From JBGTKH01 sp041744735 (GTDB lineage Bacteria > Planctomycetota > Planctomycetia > Pirellulales > Pirellulaceae), in contig JBGTKH010000458.1 of NCBI GenBank assembly GCA_041744735.1, forward strand, positions 1-10,889: 10,889 nucleotides of DNA. The letters run 5' to 3'. Position 1 is the first letter of the stretch. The number at the start of each line of letters is the position of its first letter. Of the stretch, positions 1 through 7,111 are shown piece after piece. The translations under genes and the position numbers were made by a program. A model generated the notes under the pieces. That model did not search any database. It saw only the letters and a list, made by a program, of their open reading frames with translations, and was not told the DNA's origin.

Positions 1-118
1 CAGGCCGGTGATCCTTTCGCTGCGCAGGAAATCCGGTTTGCCAACCATTCCCGCGATTCAACGGACGGTAGATCGAACCCCCTTGGTCAGCGCGCGTCTG
101 CGCCGCTACAGAATTCAC
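1..118 (-). pseudogene. N-terminal remnant of an IS200-like / REP-associated tyrosine transposase (RAYT), cut by window edge
   Basis: Read on the minus strand from a GTG at 118-116 leftwards, the frame stays open to the window edge and contains TRADQGGSIYRPLNRGNGWQ followed by TGFPAQRKDH. This resembles the N-terminal signature of Y1/HUH RAYT-type transposases, typically ADxGGxxYHxLNRGNxRxxxF with a D-Y/H pair shortly after. Key differences from the usual pattern are Arg in place of His in YHxLN and Trp in place of Arg after NRGN, which suggests decay. No ATG is present; the frame is open back to a stop at 187-185, and the GTG is the best-placed start. The catalytic HUH and Tyr residues would lie outside the window. 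RAYTs are single-strand transposases linked to palindromic REP repeats. The call rests on about 30 residues, so it is moderate; whether the rest is intact cannot be seen. Confidence 0.5.
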
Positions 119-953
119 CCGATCGACATTGGTCTGTGAGCGGGCACTTCCGTCAACTTGAGGGTCTAACGACTGACTGCCGCATTACAAAGCCCCCCGT
201 CGCGACCTCTTTCCCCCAATGCTCCATCGACGTCCAGAGTCAGTGGCTCGCCTTCGCCGCCCCGGTCGATGTGACCGAAGCAAGTTCTTGGTTCCGCGTT
301 GGCTGTTTAGGTCGCGATCGCCCCAGTTCTGTTAGCCGACTTTACTGACACAGGACGGTTAGACCGATGCGTACAAAGTTGTTGCCGTATCTGACACAGG
401 TGTTGTCGTCATGAGTCACGAACGGTTTCGGCCTTGAAGACACCGGAGACGCCCTCCTGAGCAGGTTTGGGCTAGGGCCGTTGCGTGCACAGGATGCGAT
501 CACGTCCACGCGTAGCGAAATCGCATGTGTAACATTTTGACTGCGCGCAGGGGTAAAATCTGTGAAAGTCGCAAATCAGAATGTCAGCCAGCTTCTGGCT
601 GCAGAAGCGTGCATCACCGTCGCGCACAACGGAGCGAGCCAAAATGCATTCGGTGTTCCTCGCCGAAGCGCTTTTTGCACAATCACAAACTGCGTTGGGC
701 TGTTGGGGCGACGCACGCAAAGAGTCGCTCCGCCCCGGAGACGAGTACCCATTCGCGGGGACAATCGCTGCCTCCCGGCGTGTCCCATTCTCGCTCCATT
801 TTGACGGGTTCTCTGGGCGTCGCCCTTAAAAGACAGTCAGGTCGTCCTGGAATTCCTTCGCACGCGGAACGGCGAATGATTGCGTCGCACATGCGCGTCA
901 AATCTGTCATACTGCACAACAACTTTGGATCGTGCTTTTCTGTTGAACCGAGC
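119..953. other. Long region with no supportable gene
   Basis: About 835 bases between the transposase remnant and the sigma factor start. Open frames here are short or, like the upward extension of the sigma frame to 525, rich in Arg, Ser, Cys and His with no family resemblance, as expected for non-coding GC-rich DNA. I found no tRNA, CRISPR-type repeats, convincing terminator or consensus promoter. A CATACT at 908-913 could act as a weak -10 box for the sigma gene but lacks a properly spaced -35. The promoter of the operon probably lies in the last 100-200 bases. The region may be decayed mobile-element DNA. Confidence 0.5.
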
Positions 954-1514
954 ATGAATCAGCTAGTGGAAGATGATGGACAGTGGCTGGAGCCGTTTCG
1001 GTCGTATCTGACGCTGCTGGCGCGAGCCCATCTGCACTCGCGGCATCGGGCACAACTCGATGCATCAGACGTCGTGCAGCAGACTCTCTTGGATGCGTTC
1101 GCCAAGCGCGAACAATTCCGCGGCTCCAGCGAGGGCGAATTGGCGGGCTGGTTGCGCGAAATCCTCAAACACAATCTGCTCGACGAGCTGCGTGACCAGC
1201 GACGAAACAAGCGCGACGTTCGGCGGGAACAGTCGCTGGACGGCGCAATTGAAGCTTCGTTTTCCCACGCACAGCAGTGGCTGGCTGCCGTGCAGTCGTC
1301 ACCCAGCCAGAAAGCCGTCAAGCAGGAGGATCTGCTGCGACTGTCCGAGGCTCTGACCAAACTGCCCGACGACCAACGCGACGCGATCGTATTCCACCAC
1401 CTGCAGAGCCTGAAGTTGGCCGAAGTGGCGAAGGAAATGGATCGTAGCGAGGCGTCGGTCGCGGGATTGTTGTTCCGAGGGCTGAGAACTTTGCAAAACC
1501 TGTTGTGCGAGTGA
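954..1514 (+). CDS. ECF-type RNA polymerase sigma factor, planctomycete family
   Basis: A 186-residue sigma-70 family protein of ECF size with only regions 2 and 4. Region 2 spans about residues 15-85 and includes LDASDVVQQTLLDAF (35-49), EQFRG (53-57) and GWLREILKHNLLDELRDQRR (65-84), the core-binding and -10 recognition block. Region 4 spans about 125-183, with LPDDQRDAIVFHHLQSLKLAEVA leading into a helix-turn-helix at about 153-178. The sequence fits the sigma subfamily expanded in Rhodopirellula-like planctomycetes. The ATG at 954 is chosen because MNQLVEDDGQWLEPFRSYL gives the usual family N-terminus; the frame stays open further upstream but that stretch has no sigma character. No clear Shine-Dalgarno is seen. 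The kinase gene begins 9 nt after the stop, so the two are probably co-transcribed. No anti-sigma gene is visible; in planctomycete ECF/STK pairs control is thought to involve the kinase. Confidence 0.93.
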   Translation: MNQLVEDDGQWLEPFRSYLTLLARAHLHSRHRAQLDASDVVQQTLLDAFAKREQFRGSSEGELAGWLREILKHNLLDELRDQRRNKRDVRREQSLDGAIEASFSHAQQWLAAVQSSPSQKAVKQEDLLRLSEALTKLPDDQRDAIVFHHLQSLKLAEVAKEMDRSEASVAGLLFRGLRTLQNLLCE

Positions 1515-1523
1515 AAGCTGACC

Positions 1524-4500
1524 ATGTCTGAAAACAGCGGACCCAAATCCGACGACGACGCGAACCGCGAGCAGGAGATGGAAGCGGTGATCGCCGACTA
1601 CATTCGCGCCTGCGAGACCGGCCTCGCGCCGGACCGTCGTGAGATTCTGGAGCGCCATCCGGAACTGGCCGACGAGTTGCGGCAGTTCTTTGGCCAGCGC
1701 GACCGGATGAATCAGATGGCCGAGCCGATCCGAGGCTTTGGCGACGCTCTGGCTCAGGGCGTCGGGCCGGGACAACAACTCAGTTACGTGGGGAACTACG
1801 AACTGCTGGAGGAAATCGCGCGCGGCGGGATGGGAGTCGTGTACAAGGCCCGCCAAACCACGCTGGGGCGCATCGTGGCCGTGAAGATGATCGTCTCCGG
1901 ACGGCTGGCCACCGAGCAGGACGTGCAGCGATTTCAGGTCGAGGCGCAGGCGGCGGCCGGTCTGCAACATCCGAACATCGTGTCGATTCACGAGGTGGGC
2001 CAGCACGAAGGCTGGCATTATTTCTCGATGGACTACGTCGAGGGCCGCGATCTGTCGGCGATCCTGCGCGAGAACCTGTTGCCCGCGAAGCAGGCCGCAA
2101 CCTACGTCCGTCAAATGGCCGAAGCGATCCACTACGCGCACCTGCAAGGGACGCTGCACCGCGATCTAAAACCGTCCAACATTCTGATCGACAGTCACGA
2201 TCAGGTTCGCATCACCGACTTTGGTTTGGCGATGCGCGTCGAGGGCGACAGTGACCTGACTCGCACCGGCCAGATTGTGGGGACTCCCAGCTACATGCCT
2301 CCCGAACAGGCTCAAGCCAAGCGCAGCCTGATCGGTCCCGGCAGCGATGTTTACGCCCTGGGCGCGGTCCTCTACGAATGCCTGACCGGCCGACCGCCAT
2401 TCCGGGCCGAATCGGTCGTCGAGACGATCCAGCAAGTGATCCATGTGGAAGCTGCCTCACCGCGATTGCTGAATCCTGGCATAGCTCGCGACCTGGAAAC
2501 GATTTGCCTGAAGTGTTTGGAGAAAGAGCCGCACCGTCGCTATGGCACGGCACGGCAACTCGGCGAGGACCTTGGCCGATTCCTCCGCGACGAACCGATT
2601 TTGGCGCGGCCGATCAGCCGTCCGGCGCGGCTCGCTCGCTGGTGCCGGCGTAATCCGCTGGTCGGTACGCTCACCAGTGCGGCCGTCACATTGTTGCTGG
2701 TGGTTGCGGGCGGAGCGACGGTCGCGTACCTGCGTGAAGCGAACCTGCACGTCCGCGCCCAACGGCTGAGCGGCGAGATTCAGCGGGCCTACGGCGACGT
2801 GACGCAACTGCGTTCGACCGAGCAAGAACTGCGAACCGAGATCGGCTCGGCCGAGCAACAGTTACAGCAAGCGCAGCAGCGGACCACATCGCTCGAAGCG
2901 GACTTCGGCGATTTGGAAACGCAGCGGAGGTCGTTGGCCGCAGTCCTCGAAACACGTCAGCAAAAGCTGTATTCCACGCTGCTGTACTTAGCGCAGGCCG
3001 ACTGGGATGCGGGCGAAGTCGTCCGCGCGGACGGATACTTGGACGATTGCCCGTCGCATTTGCGCGACCGGCGCTGGGAACGGCTCAAGCATCTCTGCCG
3101 GCCCAGCATGCGGACGTTTGACGGCACGAGTTGCCTGGCAATCAGGCCCAATGGTCAGTGGCTGGCGACGGTGCGCGAGCGAGTTCCCGAGCCGAACCAG
3201 CCAGCGCCGGAAGCGAGCAAACCCAGCCCAGCACGCTGGGAAATTGTGGTCTGGGATTTCCAAACCGAACAACTTGTCCAAGCGATTCCGAGTTGGACCG
3301 CAGTTCAGGCGCTCGTCATTCACCCAGACAACCGGACGCTGATTTCCGCCGGTAACGACACACTGGTGCAGCTCTGGGACGTGGTATCGGGCGAGCTGCG
3401 GCATTCGCTGGCGGAACACACCGCACCGGTCACGTGCTTGTCGTTGAGTGCCGATGGCCAGCGGTTGGCATCGGCCAGTTTCCGACAATTGCCGGACAAC
3501 AGGTCGGAGGGGGAGATTGTGCTGTGGGATCTGAACAGTTTGACCGCGATACGAACATTGCCGGGAAAAACGGCGGTGGCGATCGATCCGTCAGGGCAGC
3601 GAGTCGCCTTTCAAATGAACGGTCAGGGAAAGTACGTTGTGCGGATCGAGCCATTCATCACTGGGGAAAACGCCAGGGCGAACACATTTGAGATTGCCGG
3701 CGAATCGGTATCGTTCTTCAGTCCCCAAGTATCCGCCTTCAGTCCCCAAGGTTTACACATCGCGATCACTCGCCAGGGCATCGAGATTTGGAACGTCGCC
3801 GAGAAGCAGCGTCTGTTCCAATTCCGCACCTACGGAACGACTCATCTAGCGTTCAGTCGCGATGGCACGCGGCTCGCCTACGCGGTGCATGGCGACAGCA
3901 GCATTCGCGACCGCACTCCCGACTCAATTGTCGTGCGGAACTTGCACTCGGGCGAACGCGAACGGATTTTGCCGTGGTATGAGTCACCCATCTCGGCGGT
4001 CGCGTTTTCGCCCGATGGACTTTCGCTCGTCACAACCGACCAGCAGAACGTGAAGGTCTGGGATATCACTCCCACCGCCGATCCGACCGAGGAAATTCTG
4101 GTCGACGTCCGCCAAATGAACGTCGGCCCGTACGATTGGCCGCAGTGGGGCGGCTCGCGGTCGCGTGTGAACACACCCCCGGGCAAGAATATCCCTTCCA
4201 CTTGGGATCCGGGCAAGATCGATCGCGAGACCGGCGATTGGCTCAAGGGAGGATCTCAGAACATCAAGTGGGTCGCGCCGCTGGGAAGCCAGACCTATGG
4301 CAATCCGGTGGTCGCCAACGGCAAGATCTTTGTCGGTACGAACAACGGCCATGGCTATCTGAAACACTACTCTCCCAATGTGGATCTGGGGGTACTGCTC
4401 TGCTTCAAGGAAGAAACCGGAGAGTTTCTTTGGCAGCACTCCAACGAGAAGCTGCCGACAGGTTTCATTCACGATTGGCCATTGCAAGGAGTTTGCTCGA

Positions 4501-6266
4501 CACCGGCCGTGGACGGGGACCGGCTGTGGTACGTGACCAACCGCGGCGAGGTCATGTGCCTGGACACCGAGGGCTTTGCGGACGGCGAGGACGACGGACC
4601 GGTGCAGGGCCAGCGGCAGACGTTATTCGACCTGACAGCGAATCTCGCACTGCTGGCTGAGCCGGGTGCGAGAACGCCGACCGCAGTCGACGCGTTGACC
4701 ATTCGTTTACTCGTCGAGCCCATGAAGCTGCCCGTGCCGGCGTATCTCGATTTACGAAAACGAAAGGACACCCTGGCGTGGGATGTCGTAACGTATGACT
4801 ACATCAAACGAACCTACGCGACGATATTTCGCGTCGGCATCGAGCAGGGTGAGCTTCGAGTCTGGAGGGCGACTGACGAGGCGGTTCAAGAACTGCTCGG
4901 CTCGCGGCCAGTCGATCTGACCATCGGGCTAAACGAGGGCCAAGTCAGCATGGACGTGCGTCGGCTGCTTGCTGCCAAGGGCTTTGATTTACCCGTTGAG
5001 GGACATGTCGAAACCACGGTGCCAAGCCGGTCGTGGCGTGTGCTCGCCGAGCTAACTGGCGAACAGAAGACGCCGCGGGAGCTCTCGATACAACTCGTCG
5101 GCACGCGGCTGGTGTGCGATGTACCGATGGCGAAGTTAGAACATGTCGCCGACGTGGTCTGGAGCCTGAACATGATGCGCGAGCTGGGAGTGTTTCCGCA
5201 CAACATGAGCAACTGCTCGCCGTTGATCGTGGGTGACTGGCTGTTCGTCTGCACGTCGAACGGCGTGGACGAATCGCACAAACACATTCCGGCCCCCGAT
5301 GCGCCGAGTTTCATCGCGCTGGATCGCTGGACCGGCAAGCTGCTGTGGACGGACAAATCGCCCGGCGCGAACATCCAGCACGCGCAATGGGCGTCGCCCA
5401 GTTACGGCGTCTTCGCGGGGCAGCCACAGGTGATTTTTGCCGGCGGGGACGGCTGGGTGTACAGCTTTGACCCGCGCGGCGACGGACGAGGCAATTCCAA
5501 GTTGCTGTGGAAGTTCGACGCCAACTTCAAGGAATCGAAGTCCATCATCGGCGGGCGAGGCACGCGGAACGAGATCATCGCCTTCCCCGCCATTTATGAC
5601 GGACTGGTGTACATCGTGATGGGGCAAGACCCAGAGCACGGCGAAGGCTCCGGCTGCCTGTGGTGCCTCGACCCGGCGAAGCACCTGGACGGCTCGGACG
5701 TGAGCGAGTCGCTGGCCGTCAACCGCGACGGGCGGCCGATTCCGTACAAACCGATCCAGGCGGTCGATCCCGCAATCGGCGAGCGGTCGATTCCCAATCC
5801 GCAATCGGCGGTGGTCTGGCGGTACACGGCCCAAGATCGCAACGGCGATGGCGTGATCGACTTCGAAGAAGAGTTCCATCGTTCGCTGTCGACGCCGGTG
5901 ATCAAGGACGACATCCTCTACGTCGCCGATTTCTCGGGCCTGTTTCACTGCCTGAACGCGAAGACTGGCAAGGCATACTGGACTTACGACCTGCTGGCGG
6001 CGTGCTGGAATTCGGCGTTGCTGGTCGATGGCAAGGTGTTCATCGGCGACGAGGACGGCGACATGGCGATCTTTCGTCATTCGGCCGATCCGGCGAAGTC
6101 GATGAAGACGGAGGGAGCGGAGCAAAAACCGTGGTACGGAGAGATCGCCATGCCCAACTCCATCTACATGACGCCAATCGTGGCCAACAATGTGCTGTAC
6201 ATCGCAACAAAGAACATGCTCTACGCCATCGAGTCCAGCACCGGATCGGATACTTCCTCTCCCTGA
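1524..6266 (+). CDS. Membrane Ser/Thr protein kinase with WD40 and PQQ-like beta-propeller sensor domains
   Basis: A 1580-residue protein. Residues 15-70 form the helical N-terminal segment common before planctomycete STKs. The Hanks-type kinase domain (about 92-360) has the glycine loop ARGGMGVVYKA (99-109), Lys121, alpha-C Glu140, HRDLKPSN (212-219, catalytic Asp214), DFG (232-234) and GTPSYMPPE (253-261), so it should be active. A single membrane span (about 379-403) is followed by a coiled coil (about 410-483), degenerate WD40 repeats (about 529-865) and a PQQ-like propeller (871-1575, starting DWPQWGG). A stretch of about 180 residues (about 1028-1207) interrupts the propeller, and 1438-1449 is a complete EF-hand-like loop, DRNGDGVIDFEE. 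The predicted topology has the kinase in the cytoplasm and the propellers outside it. It lies 9 nt after the sigma gene, which is the likely partner. The ligand is unknown; PQQ cofactor binding should not be assumed for this family. Confidence 0.93.
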   Translation: MSENSGPKSDDDANREQEMEAVIADYIRACETGLAPDRREILERHPELADELRQFFGQRDRMNQMAEPIRGFGDALAQGVGPGQQLSYVGNYELLEEIARGGMGVVYKARQTTLGRIVAVKMIVSGRLATEQDVQRFQVEAQAAAGLQHPNIVSIHEVGQHEGWHYFSMDYVEGRDLSAILRENLLPAKQAATYVRQMAEAIHYAHLQGTLHRDLKPSNILIDSHDQVRITDFGLAMRVEGDSDLTRTGQIVGTPSYMPPEQAQAKRSLIGPGSDVYALGAVLYECLTGRPPFRAESVVETIQQVIHVEAASPRLLNPGIARDLETICLKCLEKEPHRRYGTARQLGEDLGRFLRDEPILARPISRPARLARWCRRNPLVGTLTSAAVTLLLVVAGGATVAYLREANLHVRAQRLSGEIQRAYGDVTQLRSTEQELRTEIGSAEQQLQQAQQRTTSLEADFGDLETQRRSLAAVLETRQQKLYSTLLYLAQADWDAGEVVRADGYLDDCPSHLRDRRWERLKHLCRPSMRTFDGTSCLAIRPNGQWLATVRERVPEPNQPAPEASKPSPARWEIVVWDFQTEQLVQAIPSWTAVQALVIHPDNRTLISAGNDTLVQLWDVVSGELRHSLAEHTAPVTCLSLSADGQRLASASFRQLPDNRSEGEIVLWDLNSLTAIRTLPGKTAVAIDPSGQRVAFQMNGQGKYVVRIEPFITGENARANTFEIAGESVSFFSPQVSAFSPQGLHIAITRQGIEIWNVAEKQRLFQFRTYGTTHLAFSRDGTRLAYAVHGDSSIRDRTPDSIVVRNLHSGERERILPWYESPISAVAFSPDGLSLVTTDQQNVKVWDITPTADPTEEILVDVRQMNVGPYDWPQWGGSRSRVNTPPGKNIPSTWDPGKIDRETGDWLKGGSQNIKWVAPLGSQTYGNPVVANGKIFVGTNNGHGYLKHYSPNVDLGVLLCFKEETGEFLWQHSNEKLPTGFIHDWPLQGVCSTPAVDGDRLWYVTNRGEVMCLDTEGFADGEDDGPVQGQRQTLFDLTANLALLAEPGARTPTAVDALTIRLLVEPMKLPVPAYLDLRKRKDTLAWDVVTYDYIKRTYATIFRVGIEQGELRVWRATDEAVQELLGSRPVDLTIGLNEGQVSMDVRRLLAAKGFDLPVEGHVETTVPSRSWRVLAELTGEQKTPRELSIQLVGTRLVCDVPMAKLEHVADVVWSLNMMRELGVFPHNMSNCSPLIVGDWLFVCTSNGVDESHKHIPAPDAPSFIALDRWTGKLLWTDKSPGANIQHAQWASPSYGVFAGQPQVIFAGGDGWVYSFDPRGDGRGNSKLLWKFDANFKESKSIIGGRGTRNEIIAFPAIYDGLVYIVMGQDPEHGEGSGCLWCLDPAKHLDGSDVSESLAVNRDGRPIPYKPIQAVDPAIGERSIPNPQSAVVWRYTAQDRNGDGVIDFEEEFHRSLSTPVIKDDILYVADFSGLFHCLNAKTGKAYWTYDLLAACWNSALLVDGKVFIGDEDGDMAIFRHSADPAKSMKTEGAEQKPWYGEIAMPNSIYMTPIVANNVLYIATKNMLYAIESSTGSDTSSP
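3716..3750 (+). repeat. 14-bp direct repeat, period 21 bp, inside the WD40 region of the kinase
   Basis: CTTCAGTCCCCAAG occurs at 3716-3729 and again at 3737-3750. The 21-bp period equals seven codons, so the protein gains FFSPQVSAFSPQG where a WD40 strand would normally carry one AFSPDG-like motif. This looks like a small in-frame duplication by slippage and does not disrupt the gene. Confidence 0.8.
4605..5147 (+). other. Region encoding an atypical insertion within the kinase's PQQ-like propeller
   Basis: This stretch codes for about residues 1028-1208 of the kinase. In related planctomycete propellers, and in the neighbouring 7112 gene, the segment after the conserved CLD(TEGF) strand passes within a few dozen residues to the next strand (here DVVWSLNMMRELGVFPHNM, which resumes at 1210). 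Here about 180 residues intervene, with alternating hydrophobic patterns such as YATIFRVGIEQGELRVW and VDLTIGLNEGQVSMDVRRLL that suggest a mainly beta fold. I do not recognise the fold. Boundaries are approximate because they come from comparison by eye. Confidence 0.55.
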
Positions 6267-6396
6267 CTCAAGCTCGAATTCCTGGGACGATCTGACGCAT
6301 TCGCTTCACGACGCGCGCTCCGCTCGTCCGTCGATGGCGTCTGGATAGTTGAGGCCGTAATATTTCGCCACGGCATCTTTTGGTGACCTTTCATGC
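6267..6396. other. Intergenic gap before the peroxiredoxin gene
   Basis: About 140 bases separate the kinase stop from the peroxiredoxin start, the largest gap between intact genes of the cluster. I see no strong hairpin followed by a T-run, so no intrinsic terminator is called. An AT-rich patch containing TAATAT (6359-6364) could be a -10 element, but no good -35 is spaced in front of it. A separate promoter for the downstream genes is plausible but unproven. Confidence 0.35.
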
Positions 6397-6403
6397 GGAG
6401 GAG
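6397..6403 (+). promoter_or_regulatory. Shine-Dalgarno site of the peroxiredoxin gene
   Basis: GGAGGAG lies 6 nt before the ATG at 6410. It is a near-perfect ribosome binding site and decides the start: a TTG at 6380 in the same frame would add ten residues but has no such site, and would spoil the signal peptide. Confidence 0.85.
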
Positions 6404-6409
6404 TCGGTG

Positions 6410-7039
6410 ATGATCGTGAAAAGCAGATGGCTGTTGGTGGCGTTGATGTTGATGGTGTGTGGGACAATCCACGCTGCGGAGGAACCCAAGCCGGAGGCTC
6501 CCGCCGCAGGGCTGGCGGTGGGCGAGTTGTTGCCGGCTTTTGAAAGCACCGACGAGCAGGGGCTGCCGTGGAAGTCGGCCGACCATGTCGGCAAGAAGGT
6601 GCTCGTGCTGTACTTCTACCCCGGCGACTTCACCGGCGGCTGCATCAAGCAGGCCGAGGCGTATCGCGACGGGTTGACGAAGATCGAGGAACTCGGCGTC
6701 GAACTCGTGGGGGTCAGCGGTGACGAAGTGGCCACTCACAAGCTCTTCAAGGAAACGTACGGCCTCAAGCATGCGCTGCTGGCCGATCCCGAGGGGAAAC
6801 TGGCCAAGCTGGTGGGCGTGCCCGTTAGCGCGGGCGGCCGAGTGAGCCCCGCCAGCGCCGACCGAAAACCGCTGCTCGACGCCGACGGAAAGCGGATCGT
6901 TTTCCAACGTCCCGTGACCCTTGCACGTTGGACCGTGGTCGTCGATCGAGACGGCAAAATCGCCTCCCTACGAAACATCGTCAATCCAGTCACCGACTCA
7001 GACGAGGTGCGCAAGATTGTCGAGGCTCTTCCCAAGTAA
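6410..7039 (+). CDS. Secreted peroxiredoxin (AhpC/TSA, BCP/PrxQ-like), single-cysteine form
   Basis: A 209-residue thioredoxin-fold peroxidase that would reduce hydrogen peroxide or organic peroxides outside the cytoplasm. Residues 1-23 form a signal peptide: positive MIVKSR, a hydrophobic core, then IHAA with probable cleavage before EEPKPEAP. The peroxidatic motif is YPGDFTGGC (70-78), matching PxxxTxxC with Thr75 and Cys78; Arg173 in LARWTVVVDRDG is a candidate for the catalytic Arg. The PrxQ resolving cysteine, five residues after the first, is replaced by Glu83. The only other Cys (17) lies in the signal peptide, so the mature protein has one cysteine. A Gly/Ser/Asp-rich segment at 140-165 replaces the usual short loop. 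It sits between the kinase and the propeller/methyltransferase gene on the same strand. The redox partner is unknown; none is encoded here. Confidence 0.9.
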   Translation: MIVKSRWLLVALMLMVCGTIHAAEEPKPEAPAAGLAVGELLPAFESTDEQGLPWKSADHVGKKVLVLYFYPGDFTGGCIKQAEAYRDGLTKIEELGVELVGVSGDEVATHKLFKETYGLKHALLADPEGKLAKLVGVPVSAGGRVSPASADRKPLLDADGKRIVFQRPVTLARWTVVVDRDGKIASLRNIVNPVTDSDEVRKIVEALPK

Positions 7040-7065
7040 GCTGCGGCAACGTGATAACTTCATCT

Positions 7066-7086
7066 CGCCCGTCTCGCCAACGGGCG
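7066..7086 (+). other. 7-bp stem-loop between peroxiredoxin and propeller genes
   Basis: CGCCCGT (7066-7072) pairs perfectly with ACGGGCG (7080-7086) across a 7-nt loop. No T-run follows, so it is not a classical intrinsic terminator. It could stabilise the upstream mRNA end or weaken read-through. It ends 14 nt before the ribosome binding site of the next gene. Confidence 0.45.
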
Positions 7087-7100
7087 CTCACAACCAAACC

Positions 7101-7104
7101 GGAG
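7101..7104 (+). promoter_or_regulatory. Ribosome binding site of the propeller gene
   Basis: GGAG lies 7 nt before the ATG at 7112 and supports that start over the in-frame ATG at 7151, which would remove the charged start of the signal peptide. Confidence 0.6.
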
Positions 7105-7111
7105 TCACTGT

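Noticed and set aside
136..348. A 70-codon plus-strand frame
   Set aside because: No family resemblance, no ribosome binding site and biased composition; likely chance.
345..400. 10-bp direct repeat CTGACACAGG at 345-354 and 391-400
   Set aside because: Only two copies, with no further similarity around them; could be chance.
866..899. ECF-type autoregulatory promoter (GGAAC with CGTC) before the sigma gene
   Set aside because: The spacings available, 12 or about 25 bases, do not fit the usual ECF promoter layout.
525..953. Upstream extension of the sigma factor frame adding 143 residues
   Set aside because: The extra stretch is rich in Arg, Ser, Cys and His, resembles no domain, and the family begins where the ATG at 954 begins.
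5136..6125. Long antisense frame (329 codons) opposite the kinase propeller
   Set aside because: It mirrors the codon pattern of the real gene in GC-rich DNA; composition is rich in Arg, His and Val with no domain. Other long antisense frames, such as 1299-2159, 959-1546 and 9762-10613, are rejected for the same reason.
7066..7086. Intrinsic terminator after the peroxiredoxin gene
   Set aside because: The hairpin is real but no T-run follows it.
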